Shown: positions 45,590 to 55,776 of the stretch, piece after piece
Layout of the letters: each line of letters opens with the position of its first letter
Position numbering within the stretch: the stretch's first letter is position 1
NCBI RefSeq assembly: GCF_900109545.1
Contig: NZ_FOAP01000002.1
Coordinates: forward strand, 186,001 to 250,000
Direction of reading: 5' to 3'
Source: Stigmatella aurantiaca
GTDB lineage: Bacteria; Myxococcota; Myxococcia; Myxococcales; Myxococcaceae
DNA length: 64,000 nucleotides
Position numbers and translations under genes: made by a program
Notes under the pieces: model-generated
Seen by the model: the letters and a program-made list of their open reading frames with translations, nothing else
Told to the model about the DNA's origin: nothing
Databases searched by the model: none

Positions 45590-45618
45590 GGGCGCGCCTT
45601 GGCTTCCAGGGCGCGCCC
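45590..45618. terminator. Bidirectional terminator-like hairpin
   Basis: GGGCGCGCC (45590-45598) and GGCGCGCCC (45610-45618) form a perfect 9-bp stem followed by TTCT, placed between the convergent second GDSL gene and the membrane protein gene. Confidence 0.6.
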
Positions 45619-45626
45619 TTCTGTGG

Positions 45627-46490
45627 TCAGGAGAGAAAGCGCCAGGCGAGGAGCGCGGGGATGCCCACGAAGTAGACGAGCCGGCAGATCCACTCCAGCG
45701 ACTGCCGCACGCCGTGCGCCCGCGAGGGCATCAGCCACGTGAGGGCGAACGCCAGCCCCTCGGCGAGCAGCCGCCAGACCCCGGCATACAGCACGAGGGT
45801 GGTGGTGAAGAGCAGCCAGTAGCCCGCGAAGGTCTTCAGGTACGAGGCCAGCCCGAACATCCGGTACTGCCCGAAGGGCCCTCCGAAGGTGATGTACTGG
45901 TGCGCCCGGAACATCACCCCCGTGGGGATGAGCGGGAACAGGCCGAACTTGATGGCCACCGAGTCCCAGAACCACCGCCGCGAATCCTGCTTGGCCTGGC
46001 TGAAGCGCGAGGGAGGGTGTGCCGCCGCCTCCGCCACGCCGGGGAGCCCTTCACCGAGCGCGGCGAGCAGGGGCAACGGGCGGGGGATTTCGAGGACATG
46101 CGAGAAGAAGCGCCCGGAGTTCATCCGCAACCGGAGCCCCGCGCCCGGCAGGGGGAACTTCCAGGGCTGGACGCCCGCGAGGGACCCCCGGGGGATCTCG
46201 AACCGCGCATCCCGCAGGTGCAGCACGAGCTGCTCCGGGGCCACTTCGAGCGTGCCCAGCGACAGGCGGCGCAGCAGCCGGACGAGGAGGATGGGCAGGA
46301 ACGAGAACGCCACGAGCTGGAGCCCCGCGCCCAGGGGTGTCGTCAGCTCCTCGCCTTGAAAGGCGCCGAGGACGAACTGCCCCACGAGCAGGAGCAGGTT
46401 CGCCGCGCTCACGGCCTGGGCGGCCGCGGTGAGCCACCGGAGGGCAGGCTTCCAGGCATGGACGGGGAAGCAGGGGGCGGCTGCGGACAT
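45627..46490 (-). CDS. integral membrane protein of unknown function
   Basis: A 287-residue protein with about four to five hydrophobic helices: ~22-45, ~52-72 (GLQLVAFSFLPILLVRLL), ~178-195, ~215-245 (YWLLFTTTLVLYAGVWRLLA) and the C-terminus. Residues ~75-125 form a soluble PH-like stretch (LEVAPEQLVLHLRDARFEIP). I do not recognise a family. It is divergent from the proline-rich anchor protein at 46578. Confidence 0.6.
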   Translation of the reverse strand: MSAAAPCFPVHAWKPALRWLTAAAQAVSAANLLLLVGQFVLGAFQGEELTTPLGAGLQLVAFSFLPILLVRLLRRLSLGTLEVAPEQLVLHLRDARFEIPRGSLAGVQPWKFPLPGAGLRLRMNSGRFFSHVLEIPRPLPLLAALGEGLPGVAEAAAHPPSRFSQAKQDSRRWFWDSVAIKFGLFPLIPTGVMFRAHQYITFGGPFGQYRMFGLASYLKTFAGYWLLFTTTLVLYAGVWRLLAEGLAFALTWLMPSRAHGVRQSLEWICRLVYFVGIPALLAWRFLS

Positions 46491-46577
46491 GGGGCTTGGG
46501 GGAGGGCGCCCGGGTGGGGCGGTTGGCCTCGGCGAGAGGGGCCGGTACTATACGAAGCCTGGAGGTCACGAGCGAGC

Positions 46578-47246
46578 ATGTCGGCGCAGCACCCGGCTCC
46601 TGAGCGGCGCGTCGACAGCGATGGGGTCGTCCGGATCGAACACCGGCGCTCCAGCGGAGCCTCGTGGGTCCTCCGGCTCGGGCTGGTGTTGACCTGCCTC
46701 TGTCTGGCCCTGAGCGCGTGGCTGGTCTTCGACCGTCCCGCGGTCGAGAGCCTGCCGGTGTTCGCCCAGGAAGAACCACCGCCGCCACCCCCGGCCAGTC
46801 CGGCGCCTCCGGTGCGCACGGTGCGCCCCGCAGCCCGGCCCGCCGTACCCAAGCACCTGGAGGCCGAGATAGCGGCCATTCCCGAGGAAGTGCTGGAGCA
46901 GATCCCCGAGGGAGTCTTCGAGATGCCCAAACCCGGCGAGGCGCCCACCGGCCTCATGTTGTTTCCCGCTCCCGGGACGGATCCCCTCAAGACGGGCATC
47001 CTCGTTCCGGAGGACTTCGAGCTGCCCCCGGGCTACGTGCGCCACTACCAGGCCACCGATGACGGCGAGCGCGTTCCCGCCATCCTGATGTTCAGCCCGG
47101 ATGGTCCGCCCCTCGATGCGAATGGCCAGCCGATGCAGGTGACGGCGAACGGGATTGTTCCTCCCGAGCTGGCGCCGCCGGGCATGCCCATCCAGCTCCT
47201 GGAGGTTCCGAAGTCCGGTGGCGGGACGGAGGAGCCGGAGCCATGA
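46578..47246 (+). CDS. single-pass membrane protein with proline-rich exterior
   Basis: A 222-residue protein. One transmembrane helix lies at ~30-50 (VLRLGLVLTCLCLALSAWLV), followed by a Pro-rich spacer (EEPPPPPPASPAPPVR) and a ~140-residue extracytoplasmic domain rich in Pro (EDFELPPGYVRHYQAT, ANGIVPPELAPPGMPI). No family recognised. Its stop overlaps the lnt start (ATGA), so the two are translationally coupled, which suggests a link to lipoprotein maturation or the cell envelope. Confidence 0.62.
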   Translation: MSAQHPAPERRVDSDGVVRIEHRRSSGASWVLRLGLVLTCLCLALSAWLVFDRPAVESLPVFAQEEPPPPPPASPAPPVRTVRPAARPAVPKHLEAEIAAIPEEVLEQIPEGVFEMPKPGEAPTGLMLFPAPGTDPLKTGILVPEDFELPPGYVRHYQATDDGERVPAILMFSPDGPPLDANGQPMQVTANGIVPPELAPPGMPIQLLEVPKSGGGTEEPEP

Positions 47247-48892
47247 GCGCGGCGCCGTCCCTGGCGCGCCGGTCCGGGGAGATGCTCCTCGGGGCCGTGG
47301 CGGTCGCGTGGATGGTCCGGGTGTATGGGCGGATGGAGCCAGCCTGGGTGGGGCTGTGCTTCGTGGCGCTGGTGCCCTGGCTGGCCGTGCTCGACCGGCT
47401 TCGCACGGCCGCGCAGGCGCTCGTGGCGGGGCTGGTGCTCAGCGCCGTCTTCACCGGAGTGGTGCTGGGGTGGTTCGCGGATTCTCTGCGCGCGTACGCC
47501 CAATCCTCTAACGCGTGGGCCTACTGGCTCGTGTTGCTGCTGTGCTCCCCGGTGCTTCAGCCGCAGTTCATCACCGCTGCCCTGGCCCGGCACCTGGCGC
47601 GGCGGGCCGCCCCTCCGGGGGCGTTCCTGCGCGTGGGGCTGACGGCGGCCCTGGTCTATGTCGGCACCGAGTGGGCCTGGCCCAAGCTGCTCGCGGACAC
47701 GCTGGGCCATGGCCTGTATGCCTCCGTCTGGTGGCGGCAGAGCGCGGACCTTGCCGGGGCGCATGGGCTGACCTTCCTGCTCATCCTCATCAATGAGTGC
47801 GTGCTCGCGGCGCTGCGCGCCTTCGCGGCCCGGGGCTGGAAGTGGCCCGGCTTCACGGCCCTGCGCGCCCCTCTGGGGGTGGCGGGGGCCCTGCTGGCGG
47901 CGCTCACGGGGTATGGCGCGCTCCGGTACCAGCAGGTGAGCGCGCAGACCGGGTCCGGCCCGGAGCTGACCGTGGGCGTGGTGCAGGCCAACATCACCAA
48001 CTACGGCCAGCTCGCGGCGGAGCTGGGGACGTTCGATGCGCTCCGGATGATCCTCGACACGCACTACGCGCTGTCCGATGCGCTGATGAAGGACGCCCGG
48101 CCGGATCTGCTCGTCTGGCCGGAGACGGTGTACCCGACGACGTTCCGCTCGCCGAAGAGCCAGGAGGGCGAGGCGTTCGACAACGAGCTGGCCGCCTTCG
48201 TGGGCGAGCGCCAGATGCCGCTCATCTTCGGCGCCTATGAGCTGGACCAGGAGCGTGAGTTCAACGCGGCGATGTTCCTGGGGCCCGTGGGCCGCGAGGA
48301 GGAGCGCCGCCTGGGGTTCGCCTCGTACCGCAAGACGCTGCTGTTCCCGCTGACGGAGTGGATCCCCGACCTGGTGGACACCCCTTCGCTCCGGGGCTTT
48401 CTGCCCTGGCTGGGCACCTGGAAGCGGGGGCCCGGCCCGCGCACGGTGGACTTCCCGTTGCGCGGGGGGCGGGTGCTCAAGGTGGCGCCGCTCATCTGCT
48501 ACGAGGCCATCTTCCCGGCCTACGTGGCACAGGCGGTGGGGAAGGGCGCGGAGCTCATCGTGACGCTCTCGAATGACTCCTGGTTTGGAACGAGCGCCGG
48601 GCCGAAGCTGCACCTGACGTTGGCGGCGTTCCGGAGCATCGAGACGCGGCTGCCCCAGGTGCGGGCCACCAACTCGGGCATCTCCGCGTTCATCACCCCC
48701 ACCGGCGACATCCTCCGGGAAACGGGCGTGGGTCAGCGCGCCGGGGTGTTGATGCGGGTGCCTTTCACCGGGCACCTCGGCACGCTGATGGTGGCGTGGG
48801 GGGACTGGTTTGGCCCCACGGCATTATTGGTAGGCGTAGTGTTGTTGGCTCAGGTAATGCTTCACTCAAGTAAACGGCATTCCCAACGATGA
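47243..48892 (+). CDS. lnt: apolipoprotein N-acyltransferase Lnt
   Basis: A 549-residue inner-membrane enzyme that adds the third acyl chain to lipoproteins. About seven N-terminal transmembrane helices are followed by a periplasmic nitrilase-fold domain from ~235. The catalytic triad is visible: Glu in LLVWPETVYP, Lys in SYRKTLLFPLTEW and Cys in APLICYEAIFP. Later markers are LSNDSWFGTSAGP and ATNSGISAFITPTGDIL. A last helix (TALLVGVVLLAQVML) closes the protein. This fits a genome rich in lipoproteins. Confidence 0.92.
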   Translation: MSAAPSLARRSGEMLLGAVAVAWMVRVYGRMEPAWVGLCFVALVPWLAVLDRLRTAAQALVAGLVLSAVFTGVVLGWFADSLRAYAQSSNAWAYWLVLLLCSPVLQPQFITAALARHLARRAAPPGAFLRVGLTAALVYVGTEWAWPKLLADTLGHGLYASVWWRQSADLAGAHGLTFLLILINECVLAALRAFAARGWKWPGFTALRAPLGVAGALLAALTGYGALRYQQVSAQTGSGPELTVGVVQANITNYGQLAAELGTFDALRMILDTHYALSDALMKDARPDLLVWPETVYPTTFRSPKSQEGEAFDNELAAFVGERQMPLIFGAYELDQEREFNAAMFLGPVGREEERRLGFASYRKTLLFPLTEWIPDLVDTPSLRGFLPWLGTWKRGPGPRTVDFPLRGGRVLKVAPLICYEAIFPAYVAQAVGKGAELIVTLSNDSWFGTSAGPKLHLTLAAFRSIETRLPQVRATNSGISAFITPTGDILRETGVGQRAGVLMRVPFTGHLGTLMVAWGDWFGPTALLVGVVLLAQVMLHSSKRHSQR

Positions 48893-48920
48893 AGCGGAAG
48901 CCGTAGTTTGAAATCAGAAT

Positions 48921-49850
48921 TCACCCCTGAGTTAAAGCTCCACCCACAGAGACAGTACTGTTGCTAACTTGCAATTCTGTCTTTCGACGCTCAGAAGCAT
49001 CATTAAAAATTGCTTGCAAAAGGCTTGGCAGGTCTAATGATTCCGAACTTCTCTGTTGCCTTATTATTAACATAGCCGCAGCGACGTCAATAGGAGTCTT
49101 AAGGCCTAGGTTTACTAAGAGTTCTTGGGCATTAACCGGAAGCGCATCAGCCATCAAGGCAAGAACATCAGACTCAATACGACAAGTCAATAGTCGCTCA
49201 ATGGCGAAATCCTCTGTTGTTGCCACTAACTTGCGCCAGCTATCAAGATGACGCTTACGGAAGCTAACAACATCGATACCTTGGAATCCCAACTGGGTCA
49301 TTGCTTTGTGGACGTACGCGTCAAATCGAAAAGCCTCCCAATTGCGATTCAACCTCAACTGCAATGATTCGACCAAACGTGGGCCATCAATCTCTGAATC
49401 AAGTGCATCACAGGCTGAAATGGCACCCGTAAGCACTGCAAGAACGTCCCCACTGAGTTGATTAAAGCACGCTTCCCAGTGGACTGGAGAATGGGGTGTA
49501 CCAGTCCCACAATACTGTTTGAACCATGCTTGGGCACCTCTTAGTATCTTGAGGTCGTGATCTTTCGAAAAATATAGGTTGTGGCTCGTCCATGTTCGCA
49601 ATCGCTCTACTTGTGGGAGAAGTTTATCCGAACTGCTCATGGGAGGCAGTTCTTTCAGGAAGTTCAATGGCACCTTCCCTGTTTCTTGCAGAAGCACATA
49701 AGCCCAACCTACAAGGCGAATGAACGATAGTTCATCATCTGTTCCTGCAGGTGGAAGAATCGTGATATCTGGCAATACGTTTGAACCTATATGTACGGCC
49801 AACCGTTGCCTTAACTGTATGTGCTTCACGCTAATTGCCCCGAAAGTCAT
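48921..49850 (-). CDS. 309-residue partner protein of the SIR2/STAND NTPase (unknown function)
   Basis: A soluble, mostly helical protein with no recognised domain, signal peptide or membrane segment. It starts in an ATGA overlap with the stop of the STAND gene, so translation is coupled and the two probably act together. It shares the lower GC content and codon use of that gene and differs strongly from lnt downstream. Visible text includes MTFGAISVKHIQLRQRLAVH, FRFDAYVHKAMTQLGFQGID and CRIESDVLALMADALPVNAQ. It could be a regulator, target-recognition or effector subunit of a defence system; this is inference from context. Confidence 0.65.
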   Translation of the reverse strand: MTFGAISVKHIQLRQRLAVHIGSNVLPDITILPPAGTDDELSFIRLVGWAYVLLQETGKVPLNFLKELPPMSSSDKLLPQVERLRTWTSHNLYFSKDHDLKILRGAQAWFKQYCGTGTPHSPVHWEACFNQLSGDVLAVLTGAISACDALDSEIDGPRLVESLQLRLNRNWEAFRFDAYVHKAMTQLGFQGIDVVSFRKRHLDSWRKLVATTEDFAIERLLTCRIESDVLALMADALPVNAQELLVNLGLKTPIDVAAAMLIIRQQRSSESLDLPSLLQAIFNDASERRKTELQVSNSTVSVGGALTQG

Positions 49851-51757
49851 AACTGGCCCCCATAGCGCGAAGCTAAATCGGCGATCGGCCCAAGATAGTT
49901 AAACGCTATTGCAAAGCCCTTAATCTCTCGGCCAGGCTGAAGATCCTCATTCCTGAACTCACGTTCGGCCAGATTTACGTAGCCATGTAAGCCTTCTACT
50001 CTGAGTTGCCAATGCCCCTTGCTGCGCTGCTTTTCTAAGCGGCCACGGTATAGAACAGGCTTGCCATTGGCGTTTGCTATAAAGAGTCGACGCATCATAC
50101 GAGATGCATCCTCGTACTCTGTTTCTCGTTCAAGCGCTCGCCAGAGGTCTACCGCCCTGTCTACGTCTCCACCTATCCAAGTCAGCGTTGCTTCAAGGTA
50201 GCGAAAAACGAAACGCGCACCTTCATCTGCCGCACGATTAAGCTCACGAACACTCTCAAGTATGTCTGTGCGGTTCTTGGACTCGCTTGGCAGAGGCCGA
50301 CGTTCGCCGTGCAACAGCCTACCTCCAGTTGCTGCAGCCCACTCAAGCTGTAAAAGCAAGTGCAGGCACCGAGTGTCCAAAGCTATCGCTTGGGTCCGCT
50401 CCTTGAGGAACTTTGCAGCGCTCCGGGCTCTTTGACGTGTATTCTCGGAGAACGGTTCCTTTGCCTTGCCCCCAAAGATATTGGGGCACATGGAGCGGGC
50501 TTGAAGGAAGTAGGCCACAGGTGGGTTTGAGGCTTCCAAGCGTTGGTAAGCATCTTTACCTAATTCTTCATCGCCTAACGCTGAGCCAACCTTGAACCTT
50601 CGGTTATTGAATTTCTCCTGCTGCGAAGGAGGAAGCGTGTCTATATCAACTTGATCTAGAACAGCATATATATCAGCGCGCATTTCGGAACGTCGTTCTT
50701 CAGACAAATCACTTCCGTCTTCCTCAAGAATGTCAAAAGGCGTCCAAAGGCCAACATCAAAAGGGAAGTAACTGTCAGCAATAGCCATTGCCCGAGCGAT
50801 AGCTGTCCGGGCTGCAAGGTAATCAGACCATACCGCGTCCGGTACTCCATGCGCTTTCGCTCGGCCAACCGCCAGAAATCCATAGATAGAGGCTCGCTCG
50901 ACATACAAATTTTCCTTCGTTCTACGCCCGGCCCATAGCTTTCCCTCAGAAATCTCTTGGATGGCAACTTCCACAACTTCCCGCGCATCATTTAAAACAC
51001 GATCACGCTCAGCATCATTTAACAGGATAATCGACTTATCTGAGTTGTCCTTAGTACGCAAAGCGGCTCGCCTAAACGACGATTCCTGCAACATAAGGCT
51101 CGCATCGCGCACTTGATGCCGGATGCGTAGCTTCGTAAGGGCTTCTGCGACTTTGAGGTATCCTGTAGCGTAGGCTGCACCACGAGGACCATTCCTATCA
51201 AGTTTCTGCAACAAATCTAGTAGGAACCTAATCTCAGCAGATTTGTCCACACCCTTAGGTTGTACCCCCTCAATCAATTCGATGAGGCAGGTGATCTCAC
51301 GGCCTGTATCGGCTAGGCGCCGACGGCAGAGCAACTCTGCTTCAAGTTGAAGTCTAGGGGAAATGCAAAGCTCTGCTCCCTCTTCGTCGACAAATTCCCA
51401 CCGGAATAGATCGAGATCCCAAAAGAGATAGTGTATTTGTTCTAATGCCATCGGGCCCACACGAGAATTGAGAACCCGCACGACAAGACTCACCGGCACA
51501 GGACAGTTAAGCCGTCCTGCCGCCATAATATAGTCAATGAGGCGTCCTGAAGAGTCAGAGCCGAATTCTGCTCCCTCCTGATCGTCATCAAAGATTGAGA
51601 TCGTGCCGTTATGAAGGCCTGCTTCAATGAGCTGCTCAGCAAGCATTGACCTCACTTTATTGACTGGGATACTCTTTGCTCGCTTGCGCAGTTCCTCTTC
51701 TGTTGCACGAGCCTCGCTGCTCACCCCAGAGATAATACGTGGCCGACCGGCCGACAA
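49847..51757 (-). CDS. C-terminal part of the SIR2/STAND NTPase (frame-shifted segment)
   Basis: A 636-residue frame whose only possible start is TTG with no ribosome site. In the same frame the sequence continues upstream as KKDTHVLALLYRILSAGRPR, which reads as the natural continuation of the NTPase domain of the preceding frame. I therefore treat it as the C-terminal two-thirds of one gene. It is alpha-helical throughout, with TPR-like pairs (AEAEQ-type helices such as FVFRYLEATLTWIGGDVDRA), and ends in a ~70-residue beta-rich cap (RGRLEKQRSKGHWQLRVEGL). In STAND proteins this region senses the trigger and drives assembly. Confidence 0.7.
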   Translation of the reverse strand: MSAGRPRIISGVSSEARATEEELRKRAKSIPVNKVRSMLAEQLIEAGLHNGTISIFDDDQEGAEFGSDSSGRLIDYIMAAGRLNCPVPVSLVVRVLNSRVGPMALEQIHYLFWDLDLFRWEFVDEEGAELCISPRLQLEAELLCRRRLADTGREITCLIELIEGVQPKGVDKSAEIRFLLDLLQKLDRNGPRGAAYATGYLKVAEALTKLRIRHQVRDASLMLQESSFRRAALRTKDNSDKSIILLNDAERDRVLNDAREVVEVAIQEISEGKLWAGRRTKENLYVERASIYGFLAVGRAKAHGVPDAVWSDYLAARTAIARAMAIADSYFPFDVGLWTPFDILEEDGSDLSEERRSEMRADIYAVLDQVDIDTLPPSQQEKFNNRRFKVGSALGDEELGKDAYQRLEASNPPVAYFLQARSMCPNIFGGKAKEPFSENTRQRARSAAKFLKERTQAIALDTRCLHLLLQLEWAAATGGRLLHGERRPLPSESKNRTDILESVRELNRAADEGARFVFRYLEATLTWIGGDVDRAVDLWRALERETEYEDASRMMRRLFIANANGKPVLYRGRLEKQRSKGHWQLRVEGLHGYVNLAEREFRNEDLQPGREIKGFAIAFNYLGPIADLASRYGGQL

Positions 51758-53304
51758 AATACGATAAAGCAGCGCAAGTACGTGGGTGTCTTTTTTGTAG
51801 TAGCCAGTGAACTCTGGACAAGACTTGATCCGCCGAAATTCTTAACGAGCGACTGAAGTGAACTCCGCTCTTGCGGGGATACTTCGGATTGTGCTTCCAC
51901 TATGTCTGGATTAGACGTAAGCTTATCTTTGCTGATTTCGAACCTATAGCTTGTTCCGATCACAACGATTCTGCGACCTCGACTTCGGAGCGAGTTTGCC
52001 AGATCGTAATACCGATTCGGCGCTTGATTGCTATCACAAAGAATCACCGTGACTGCTGCCTTAGCCTGCTCCGCTTCGATGCAAAACTCGTCTATGTCGG
52101 TTGCTTGAGGGATGCGGCCATTGGAATAAAGAACCGGAACTTTCACCTCTTTCCTCAGTTCATAAGCAAGCCTTGCGATAGCCACGCTTTTACCTGTTCC
52201 GGATTGTCCATGTAAAACGATGACCCGATTGCTATCGCCGTGCTTCTTTAGCGCAACCTCAAAACGCTCTCGCAGTTTTGATTCAAAGTCTCGCCGGATG
52301 GCAAATCCTCTTGCGATTCCCTCAACAAGGGTACGAGAACTCCCTAACCCGCCATGAAAGCGTTGGAATGCCTCTTGTTCTGATTCTTTGATAGGGGGCA
52401 AAAAACTAGTCCAAGTATCATCAACTACAGCAGCCGAGGCTTCAACTCTCAATCTCAGAGACGGCGAGATGACGATGAAATCTCCGTTAGCGAGAGATAC
52501 TGTGCCAGGCTCTTCCGAAGATACAATTCGCTCTAGCCCTAATACCTTTCTCGCATTCAGTTCGGCTACTACATCCACAAGCCGTCGCTCATCTATATGC
52601 AAAACACCCTTTTTCAGGAGTTCGTTAAAGAACTCAGAATTGGGAACACTTGAGAGACCGAACCAGAGAATCTGAATCTCACCAGTCATCGAAATAGGAG
52701 CAAGAAGGTCATCAATAGCCAACCAATCGCACCCGGGCACGTAGCCTTCCAGCACAAGAAGGCCAAGTGGAGTCGTAGTTTCAGCCACACGATTGACCAT
52801 GTCGGCCGCATGAACGGCCCGTTGACGCAACTCCATTCTCGATCGAGGAACTCGTGCATCAACCGTCATTTCGTCGGAGCGTCCGAAGAGATAATGGACT
52901 GGAGGACGAGAACGGCTACGCGGAACACGAGCGAAGTGCCCTTTTGAGAGTATTACTTCAGGCTGCCGCCCTCGGGTTTCTAGATGTCGAGTTAACTGAG
53001 GATCGATAGATGTGGTAAAAACGGCACTCCAAGAGAGGTCAAGTAGATCCTGCATAGCTTCAGACTGAACATTGCGGTTAAACCGTTCAGAAAGCCAATG
53101 CATATTCTCGGCGGCGAGTGTGTCGGAATCGATCAACGCAGGCCAACCGCGTGCAATCTGGTCTAAGCGGCCAAGCCGATCCAAAACCGCTGCTAAAATA
53201 GAATCCTTTTTTTCAGAAGACGACCATGCGCTCTGACCCAAAAAAAGCACGACTGGCCGTTCTTGTTCGAACGCGTTCACCAATAGCTGTTCGTTCTCTT
53301 TCAT
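51721..53304 (-). CDS. SIR2-like domain plus STAND P-loop NTPase (N-terminal segment), candidate anti-phage protein
   Basis: A 527-residue frame. Residues ~1-240 resemble defence SIR2-like domains: RPVVLFLGQSAWSSSEK in place of the GAGxS loop, LSWSAVFTTSIDPQL in place of TxNxD, and VHYLFGRSDE; the classic catalytic Asn is Ser, so NADase activity is uncertain. Residues ~345-490 are a STAND-type NTPase: Walker A VLHGQSGTGKSVAIARLAYE, Walker B TVILCDSNQ and sensor VVIGTSYRFE. The frame ends soon after an A AAA AAG heptamer, beyond which the -1 frame continues the protein to ~1150 residues. Domain order (SIR2, STAND, helical sensor) is that of known abortive-infection proteins. Confidence 0.72.
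   Translation of the reverse strand: MKENEQLLVNAFEQERPVVLFLGQSAWSSSEKKDSILAAVLDRLGRLDQIARGWPALIDSDTLAAENMHWLSERFNRNVQSEAMQDLLDLSWSAVFTTSIDPQLTRHLETRGRQPEVILSKGHFARVPRSRSRPPVHYLFGRSDEMTVDARVPRSRMELRQRAVHAADMVNRVAETTTPLGLLVLEGYVPGCDWLAIDDLLAPISMTGEIQILWFGLSSVPNSEFFNELLKKGVLHIDERRLVDVVAELNARKVLGLERIVSSEEPGTVSLANGDFIVISPSLRLRVEASAAVVDDTWTSFLPPIKESEQEAFQRFHGGLGSSRTLVEGIARGFAIRRDFESKLRERFEVALKKHGDSNRVIVLHGQSGTGKSVAIARLAYELRKEVKVPVLYSNGRIPQATDIDEFCIEAEQAKAAVTVILCDSNQAPNRYYDLANSLRSRGRRIVVIGTSYRFEISKDKLTSNPDIVEAQSEVSPQERSSLQSLVKNFGGSSLVQSSLATTKKTPTYLRCFIVFCRPVGHVLSLG
51790..51796 (-). other. A AAA AAG slippery heptamer at the STAND frame change
   Basis: On the minus strand ACA AAA AAG is read in the upstream frame, giving the classic X XXY YYZ arrangement of -1 frameshift sites such as dnaX. 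A -1 slip here continues as GAC ACC CAC, exactly the downstream frame. The downstream frame is closed by TAA at about 51845, so the shift must occur between there and this site. One extra A would also join the frames, so an indel is the main alternative. Confidence 0.55.
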
Positions 53305-53359
53305 GTTGTTTTCTCGGCTTCTGTGATGTCTTGACGGAAATATTTTTCAGTTCAGCTGA

Positions 53360-53387
53360 CTCGTAATGAAATATTCACCATTACGAG
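53360..53387 (-). promoter_or_regulatory. Palindromic operator candidate of the STAND operon
   Basis: CTCGTAATG (53360-53368) and CATTACGAG (53379-53387) are perfect 9-bp reverse complements with a 10-base spacer, 56 bp before the STAND start codon, in AT-rich DNA where the operon promoter must be. A dimeric repressor site is the simplest reading. No repressor gene is seen in the operon. Confidence 0.5.
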
Positions 53388-53888
53388 TATCCAGATTTTC
53401 ACACTTTTTAGAGAGCGAGAAACTGTCCCTCAGGTGCGAGCCTATAGCAACTCATCCTTGGGGTCGAAGCATTCTCCCTCGGAGAGTGGCGCATCAAGGG
53501 AAAGCCACGCTGCGGAGAGCCACGCTTGCATCAATGCTACCCATTACCGGAGTTTCTGCGCACCTCATCGACTCCATTGAGACTCAGAAACCCCGCGTTC
53601 TTCTCCTTGGGAGGTCCACTTCTCCTCTGCGCGTCCTGAGGCATCCCTCATTTTCACAAGCGCCCATCATAATTACTGGGGATTTTGCAGTGTCTCCCGA
53701 GCCGTAAACTCTTGAGGTTACTGGGCTTCGTTGAAGTAAAGGGGATAGCTTAGCTGCGCGTCACCACTTTAAATGCGCTCAAAGTGCGAACATGGGTAAG
53801 AGCCCGACGGCCGAGCGAAAGTGGGCAGAACGCATCATCTTCTGGTAGATGCTCAGGGCCGCCCGCTGGCCGAGAGCCAGACTAGGGC
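53388..53888. other. Non-coding spacer at island edge
   Basis: About 500 bp without a convincing gene on either strand. Short open frames here have no ribosome site or coding character. A near-repeat of GAAAGCCACGCTGCGGAGAGCCACGCTTGC type lies near 53500. It may be scar DNA left by island insertion. Confidence 0.4.
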
Positions 53889-53891
53889 TAA

Positions 53892-53970
53892 GAGTTCCTA
53901 ACAACAATCGTTTCCGAGGGGGACTTTCCCTTTGAGTGAGGGCCCCAGTCCTTATTTTTGTTAGGAACTC
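53892..53970. mobile_element. MITE-like element 1 (79 bp)
   Basis: Terminal inverted repeats GAGTTCCTAACAA and TTGTTAGGAACTC are perfect over 13 bp (16 of 17 when extended). The element is flanked by TAA at 53889-53891 and 53971-53973, a 3-bp target duplication like those of IS5-group elements. It has no coding capacity. Confidence 0.65.
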
Positions 53971-53973
53971 TAA

Positions 53974-54052
53974 GAGCCTGTTCCGGTAAGGCCCCAGGCC
54001 CCTCCTCGCCCGAGGAGCGGCCTTCCAGAGATGGACCCTACCGAAATAGGCT

Positions 54053-54053
<1 letters not shown>
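53974..54053. mobile_element. MITE-like element 2 (80 bp)
   Basis: Terminal inverted repeats GAGCCTGTTCCGGTA and TACCGAAATAGGCTC (two mismatches) are flanked by TAA at 53971-53973 and 54054-54056. It abuts element 1 and shares the middle TAA. Its right end reaches into the stop codon of the acyl-CoA dehydrogenase gene. Confidence 0.65.
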
Positions 54054-55711
<1,658 letters not shown>

Positions 55712-55776
55712 GCGCCGAAAGTAACACCGGAAAGGGGCGTCGGAGAAAACCGGAAGAGTGGGGTAGGCTCGCCCCC

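Noticed and set aside
53366-53707. 113-residue plus-strand open frame upstream of the STAND operon
   Set aside because: No Shine-Dalgarno, no recognisable family, and it covers the operon promoter palindrome; probably chance.
53305-54052. tRNA or attachment site bounding the low-GC island
   Set aside because: No cloverleaf or direct repeat matching the other edge near 48890 could be seen.
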